Below the pieces are notes generated by a model. That model was given only the letters and a program-made list of their open reading frames with translations. It was not told the origin of the DNA and did no database searches. A stretch of DNA of 64,000 nucleotides from a bacterium HR15 (GTDB taxonomy: Bacteria; Armatimonadota; Fimbriimonadia; Fimbriimonadales; GBS-DC): the NCBI GenBank assembly GCA_002898555.1, contig BEHR01000004.1:1-64000 (forward strand), given 5' to 3'. Below are positions 60,247 through 64,000 of the stretch, in pieces. Both the position numbers and the translations under genes were made by a program. Position 1 is the first letter of the stretch, and each line of letters starts with the position of its first letter.

Positions 60247-62247
60247 ATGGTCACCCTGTTGACAAGCCTTGCGCTGGCAAGCCTGTTCCGCATCAGTGAG
60301 CAGCCGATTCTCACCCGCCAATCGCATGTGCTGGCAGCACCCGATCGGGTGATTGTGCGCTTTACAAGCGAGGCTGCCCGCAAGGAGTGCGAGCAAGCGG
60401 GGTTCATCGTGCTGCGCGATATGCCAGAGATCGGCTATAGCGTCGTGCGCATTCCCTGGGGGCAGGTGGACGAGAGTATCAGGTGGTTGCACTCCAAGGG
60501 CTGGGCGAGCGAAGCCTATCCCGACCGTGCCTATCGACTGGCGTATGAGCCAAACGATCCCCTACTTCCCTCACAGTGGAACCTGTTTCGGATGCAGGTG
60601 CCTCAGGCATGGGACTGGACACGGGGCAGCCCGCAGATAGTGGTCGCGGTGCTGGATACAGGGGTGGATTATAACCACCCCGAACTGGCACCCAATCTCT
60701 GGGTGAACCCAGCTGAGATACCCAATAACGGCATCGATGACGACGGCAACGGATTGGTGGACGACTATCTGGGTTATGATTTCGCCTATAACGACCCCGA
60801 CCCGATGGACGACCATGGACACGGCACGGCATGCGCCGGCATCGTGGCAGCGGCAGGCGATAATCACTTGCAGATAGCGGGGGTGGCGTTCCAGTGCAAG
60901 ATTATGTGCGTCAAGATTGGGCTGTCAAACGGCTATAGCTACGATTCGATGTTTGCGCCCGGCGTGATTTATGCGGCGCGTATGGGGGCGAAGGTGCAGA
61001 GCATTAGCTACTTCAGTGACGATTTGACGCCTGCGCTGCGTGCTGCCACCGACTATGCATGGCAACTTGGCTCGCTGTTGGTCGTCGCGGCGGGCAACTA
61101 CAACGAGCCGTTGCCGCTCTATCCTGCAGGGTATGACCGCGCGGTGGGTGTGGCAGCAAGCACCTCGTCGGACCGCAAGGCGGGCTTTTCCAACATGGGC
61201 AGCTGGGTGGATGTGGCGGCGCCTGGAGTGGGCATTTACGCCACCACATGGGGCGGCGGCTACACCGATTCGTTCGCGGGCACTTCCGCTGCCGCGCCCA
61301 ACGCCGCCGGGGTCGCTGCCCTCCTCTGGTCCTGGATGCCGAATGCCCGCATCGAGACCATTCGCGAGGCGCTGGAATACTCCGCAGAGGTCATCCCCGA
61401 CCCGGCAGCAGGTGCTTATGTCAACTACGGGCGCGTGAACGCCGATCGGGCGTTGCGCTTCCTGCGCGAGGCAACCTTGCTACCCGACGGATTCGCCCTC
61501 TGGAACCCGATTCAACCTGCCATTCATTGGGTCAGTCCGCACCGTATCCCCTACGAAGGGGGACGCGTGACCATCGGAGGACGCTACTTCGGATGGAACC
61601 CACTGTGGGGGCGTGTGATGCTGAACAACCAGCGGTTGCAAGTGCTGGAGTGGACAGATGGCAAGCTCGTCGTCTGGGTTCCACGCGGTGCGCGATCGGG
61701 CTGGCTGCAGGTCGTGGTACGCGGCGTTCCGAGCAACCGCATCTGGCTGGAGTACCATTATTCGGCTCGCAGACGCGGCGCCGCTCCCACCGACCGCCAG
61801 ATTAAGGGCTACCTGTCCGGTGCCTCCGTATCGGGCGGATTTAACGAGCTGCGCGCGGCGGATGGGCAGGCGTTGATTGCCGATGCACGCGACGATAGTG
61901 GGGATCTGGTGCTGTACCTGCTTGTGCGCGGGCTGGAAAAGAATCGCATCCGGGGCGCCTTACGCCTGACCTATCGGCGCATGGGACAGAACCTGACGCC
62001 TGGCGCCACCGAACAGGTTCAACTCTATAACTTCGCCAGCGGCAGCTACCCTTATGGCACCTTCACCACCGTGTTGGACACTTCGCCACCCACCGATGGC
62101 TACCAGACCATCACGATTACCTTGCCTGGCGACCCGGCGCAATATGTGTCCTATGAGGGCGACCTGTTTGTGCGCGTGCTGATTTCGGGTGCGGGCGCGA
62201 ACGGGCAGCTCTGGATTGACCAGATGCTATTCGAGTGGGAGGAGTAA
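60247..62247 (+). CDS. Subtilisin-like (S8) serine protease with C-terminal beta domains
   Basis: 666 residues. Short signal-like N-terminus (MVTLLTSLALASL), an inhibitor-like propeptide (RVIVRFTSEAARKECEQAGF), then the catalytic domain. Asp is in VVAVLDTGVDYNHPELAPNL, His in DDHGHGTACAGIVAAAGD, oxyanion Asn in VVAAGNYNEP and Ser in SFAGTSAAAPNAAGVAALLW. An acidic stretch NNGIDDDGNGLVDD looks Ca-binding. From about residue 430 come an IPT/TIG-like domain (PYEGGRVTIGGRYFGWNPLW) and a carbohydrate-binding-like end. Probably a secreted protease; TATAAT lies 9 nt before ATG. Confidence 0.92.
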   Translation: MVTLLTSLALASLFRISEQPILTRQSHVLAAPDRVIVRFTSEAARKECEQAGFIVLRDMPEIGYSVVRIPWGQVDESIRWLHSKGWASEAYPDRAYRLAYEPNDPLLPSQWNLFRMQVPQAWDWTRGSPQIVVAVLDTGVDYNHPELAPNLWVNPAEIPNNGIDDDGNGLVDDYLGYDFAYNDPDPMDDHGHGTACAGIVAAAGDNHLQIAGVAFQCKIMCVKIGLSNGYSYDSMFAPGVIYAARMGAKVQSISYFSDDLTPALRAATDYAWQLGSLLVVAAGNYNEPLPLYPAGYDRAVGVAASTSSDRKAGFSNMGSWVDVAAPGVGIYATTWGGGYTDSFAGTSAAAPNAAGVAALLWSWMPNARIETIREALEYSAEVIPDPAAGAYVNYGRVNADRALRFLREATLLPDGFALWNPIQPAIHWVSPHRIPYEGGRVTIGGRYFGWNPLWGRVMLNNQRLQVLEWTDGKLVVWVPRGARSGWLQVVVRGVPSNRIWLEYHYSARRRGAAPTDRQIKGYLSGASVSGGFNELRAADGQALIADARDDSGDLVLYLLVRGLEKNRIRGALRLTYRRMGQNLTPGATEQVQLYNFASGSYPYGTFTTVLDTSPPTDGYQTITITLPGDPAQYVSYEGDLFVRVLISGAGANGQLWIDQMLFEWEE

Positions 62248-62596
62248 GAGGCTGTTTAAAAACTGGAGTTAAAGGAGATGGGCAGGCATTCACGCTGGAG
62301 CATTTTGGAGGGCGAGGCTCCCGCCGAGCCGAATCTGGAGGGCGAGGCTTCCGCCGAGCCGTTCCAACCGACGCCGCACTAAGACAGGATTGTCTTCGTC
62401 ACGCATGTCGGCTCGCGTGGACGCTCGCCCACTGTGAGTTTCGGGCAGATGCGCCAGCCTGTCCCTACCATTCTTAAACAGTCTCTAACACCTATTCTCA
62501 ACGGGCATTCACAGCAAAATTTCCGTAATGAATTGCTCAACCGTCTTTAAGCAGGAATCGCAGGGCAGATAGTGTATAATAAGCGTGGAGGCGGCG
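62248..62596 (+). other. Intergenic 349 bp holding repeat element copy 2 and a promoter
   Basis: The repeat element at 62275-62377 has two 25-bp units (62306-62330 and 62336-62360) in opposite orientation to copy 1 at 34704. TATAAT at 62575-62580 and GGAGG at 62588-62592 belong to the next gene. Nothing else seen. Confidence 0.8.
62275..62377 (+). repeat. Dispersed intergenic repeat element ('EGEAPAEP' type), copy 2, two units
   Basis: GAGATGGGCAGGCATTCACG, two units TGGAGGGCGAGGCT.CCGCCGAGCC and then GTTCCAACCGACGCCG. Each part is the reverse complement of the corresponding part of copy 1, which has three units. Confidence 0.85.
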
Positions 62597-64000
62597 ATGC
62601 GCTCACAGAAACTGGATCAGGAGACTTTGAAACTCATTACGCGCCGGCACTTCTTTCGGATGTGCGGCTATGGCATTGGTGCGCTTGCGCTCAATGCCCT
62701 GCTGAATGAGAAGCTGTTCGCTGCGATCGACCCGCTTGCACCCAAACCGCCCCATTTCAAGCCTCGGGCAAAACACATCATTTTCCTCTTTATGGCGGGC
62801 GCGCCTTCCCAGATCGATCTTTTTGATTACAAACCCACCTTGCAGCGCTATGACGGGCAGCCTTGCCCCGAAAGCCTCATTCAGGGGGAGCGGTTCGCCT
62901 TTATCAAAGGGCGTCCTATCTTGCTTGGCTCACCCTATCGATTCAGCAAGCATGGCAAATCGGGGCAGGAGATTTCCGAGCTGCTGCCCCATATCGCCAG
63001 TGTCGCGGACGACATTTGCATTATCCGTTCCATGCAAACGGATCAGTTCAACCATGCCCCTGCGCAAATCTATATGAACACAGGGCATCAGCTGCCTGGG
63101 CGCCCCAGCATGGGGTCCTGGCTCACTTATGGGCTGGGCACGGAGAATCGCGACCTGCCCGGCTTTATCGTGCTGATTTCGGGCGCGAATCGCCCCGACG
63201 GGGGGCACGCCTGCTGGAGCAGTGGCTTCTTGCCTACCGTCTATCAGGGCGTCGAACTGCGCAGTAAAGGCGACCCTGTGCTCTATGTGTCGAATCCCGA
63301 CGGCATCGACATCGAAACGCGCCGCGAGACCATCGAAGCCATCAGCGATCTGAACCGCATGAAGCTTGAAACGGTGGGCGACCCCGAAATAGAGACGCGC
63401 ATTAACGCCTACGAGCTGGCGTACCGCATGCAAAGCAGCGTGCCCGAACTGATGGACATCAGCAAGGAACCAGAGCATATCCACCAGCTCTACGGCACGA
63501 CGCCGGGCAAGCCCTCCTTCGCGAATAACTGTCTGTTGGCACGGCGGTTGGTGGAACGGGGCGTTCGGTTTGTACAGCTCTACCATCGTGGCTGGGATCA
63601 TCACGGCGCGTCGGAGGGTGACAGCATCTCGAAAGCTCTACCGCGCCTCTGCAGCGAAGTGGATCGCGCCTGCGCCGCGCTGATTATCGACCTCAAGCAG
63701 CGTGGCTTGCTGGATGAGACGCTCATTATCTGGGGCGGTGAGTTTGGGCGGACACCGATGAAAGAGGGGCGTGGCGGTTCCACTTATCTGGGGCGCGATC
63801 ATCACCCGCGCGCCTTCACTATCTGGATGGCAGGTGGCGGTATCAAGCCCGGCATCACCTACGGGGCAACCGACGAACTGGGCTATCATGTGGCGGAGAA
63901 CCCTGTCCATGTGCATGACCTGCACGCCACCATTCTGCACCTGATGGGCATCGACCACACACGGCTGACCTACTGGTATCAGGGGCGCAACTTCCGCCTG
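62597..64000 (+). CDS. DUF1501-family exported protein (3' end outside the window)
   Basis: 468 codons are visible and the frame is still open at 64000. Twin-arginine-like signal ([20 protein letters not shown]). Family motifs: [141 protein letters not shown]1501 proteins have a sulfatase/phosphatase-like fold, are abundant in Planctomycetes and relatives, and often follow a DUF1800/PSD1 gene. ATG 62597 with GGAGG; TATAAT at 62575-62580. Confidence 0.92.
   Translation, partial: MRSQKLDQETLKLITRRHFFRMCGYGIGALALNALLNEKLFAAIDPLAPKPPHFKPRAKHIIFLFMAGAPSQIDLFDYKPTLQRYDGQPCPESLIQGERFAFIKGRPILLGSPYRFSKHGKSGQEISELLPHIASVADDICIIRSMQTDQFNHAPAQIYMNTGHQLPGRPSMGSWLTYGLGTENRDLPGFIVLISGANRPDGGHACWSSGFLPTVYQGVELRSKGDPVLYVSNPDGIDIETRRETIEAISDLNRMKLETVGDPEIETRINAYELAYRMQSSVPELMDISKEPEHIHQLYGTTPGKPSFANNCLLARRLVERGVRFVQLYHRGWDHHGASEGDSISKALPRLCSEVDRACAALIIDLKQRGLLDETLIIWGGEFGRTPMKEGRGGSTYLGRDHHPRAFTIWMAGGGIKPGITYGATDELGYHVAENPVHVHDLHATILHLMGIDHTRLTYWYQGRNFRL

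Overview
The window looks like a chromosomal segment of a bacterium, most plausibly a thermophilic Armatimonadota (Fimbriimonadia-like) lineage. This is inferred from a type II/IV-pilin-like secreted protein with an H-X9-DG tail, several secreted proteins carrying dockerin-type Ca-binding repeats without any cellulosome genes, many Uma2-family genes, dispersed 'EGEAPAEP'-type intergenic repeats and a K+-dependent membrane pyrophosphatase. No 16S gene is present, so the assignment is tentative. Most of the window is GC-rich housekeeping DNA on both strands. The first 9 kb and a few islands are accessory.

Layout. 1-8.75 kb: a frameshifted ECF sigma factor, then a visibly more AT-rich mosaic of four paralogous beta-propeller genes, three fragments of one fibronectin-III cassette, a repeated promoter block, and an orphan polymorphic-toxin tip (interrupted by TGA) followed by a candidate immunity gene. 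8.75-17.4 kb: LptF/G permease, pilin-like protein, sugar ABC permease, Uma2, CorA, RimI, a coiled-coil nuclease-like protein with a 42-bp tandem repeat, and a sugar-nucleotide/aminotransferase pair. 17.4-20.1 kb: a mosaic tandem duplication of a VapBC module ending in a GH130 phosphorylase. 20-31.3 kb: sucD, apt, dgt, broken Uma2, asnS, lipoprotein, galT, DUF4058, and secreted proteins including a purple-acid-phosphatase-like enzyme. 31.3-37 kb: fabD-fabG-acpP-fabF and hppA. 37-45.4 kb: HAF-repeat/dockerin protein, Gfo/Idh/MocA oxidoreductase, dockerin protein, thrC with a YqgF-like gene, ornithine-cyclodeaminase family, MacB-like permease, ferritin-like protein.

45.4-48.7 kb is the most interesting region. 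A compact five-gene operon encodes a 69-aa protein ending in Gly-Gly-Leu-Arg, an E2-like protein (prokaryotic E2 family E type), a JAMM-peptidase/ThiF-E1 fusion, a protein with two tandem CCHC zinc modules, and a single-pass membrane protein with four 13-residue repeats. The last two share the N-terminal motif PIPPNRRW despite almost complete synonymous divergence. I read this as a bacterial ubiquitin-like conjugation system with two accessory components (zinc adaptor and membrane anchor or substrate) that I do not recognise from described operons.

48.7-64 kb: a GMC oxidoreductase/CrtC-like/membrane-protein operon, pdxS-Uma2-pdxT, a further Uma2, deoC with a truncated aldehyde-dehydrogenase-like protein, an NTF2-like protein, larE, Uma2, an ABC ATPase, tRNA-Leu(CAA), a subtilisin-like protease, and a DUF1501 protein that runs off the window end.

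A window-wide theme is the promoter style. A GGGTATAAT-like -10 element repeatedly lies only about 8-25 nt before start codons (and 10 nt before the tRNA), so many genes are probably leaderless or have very short leaders.
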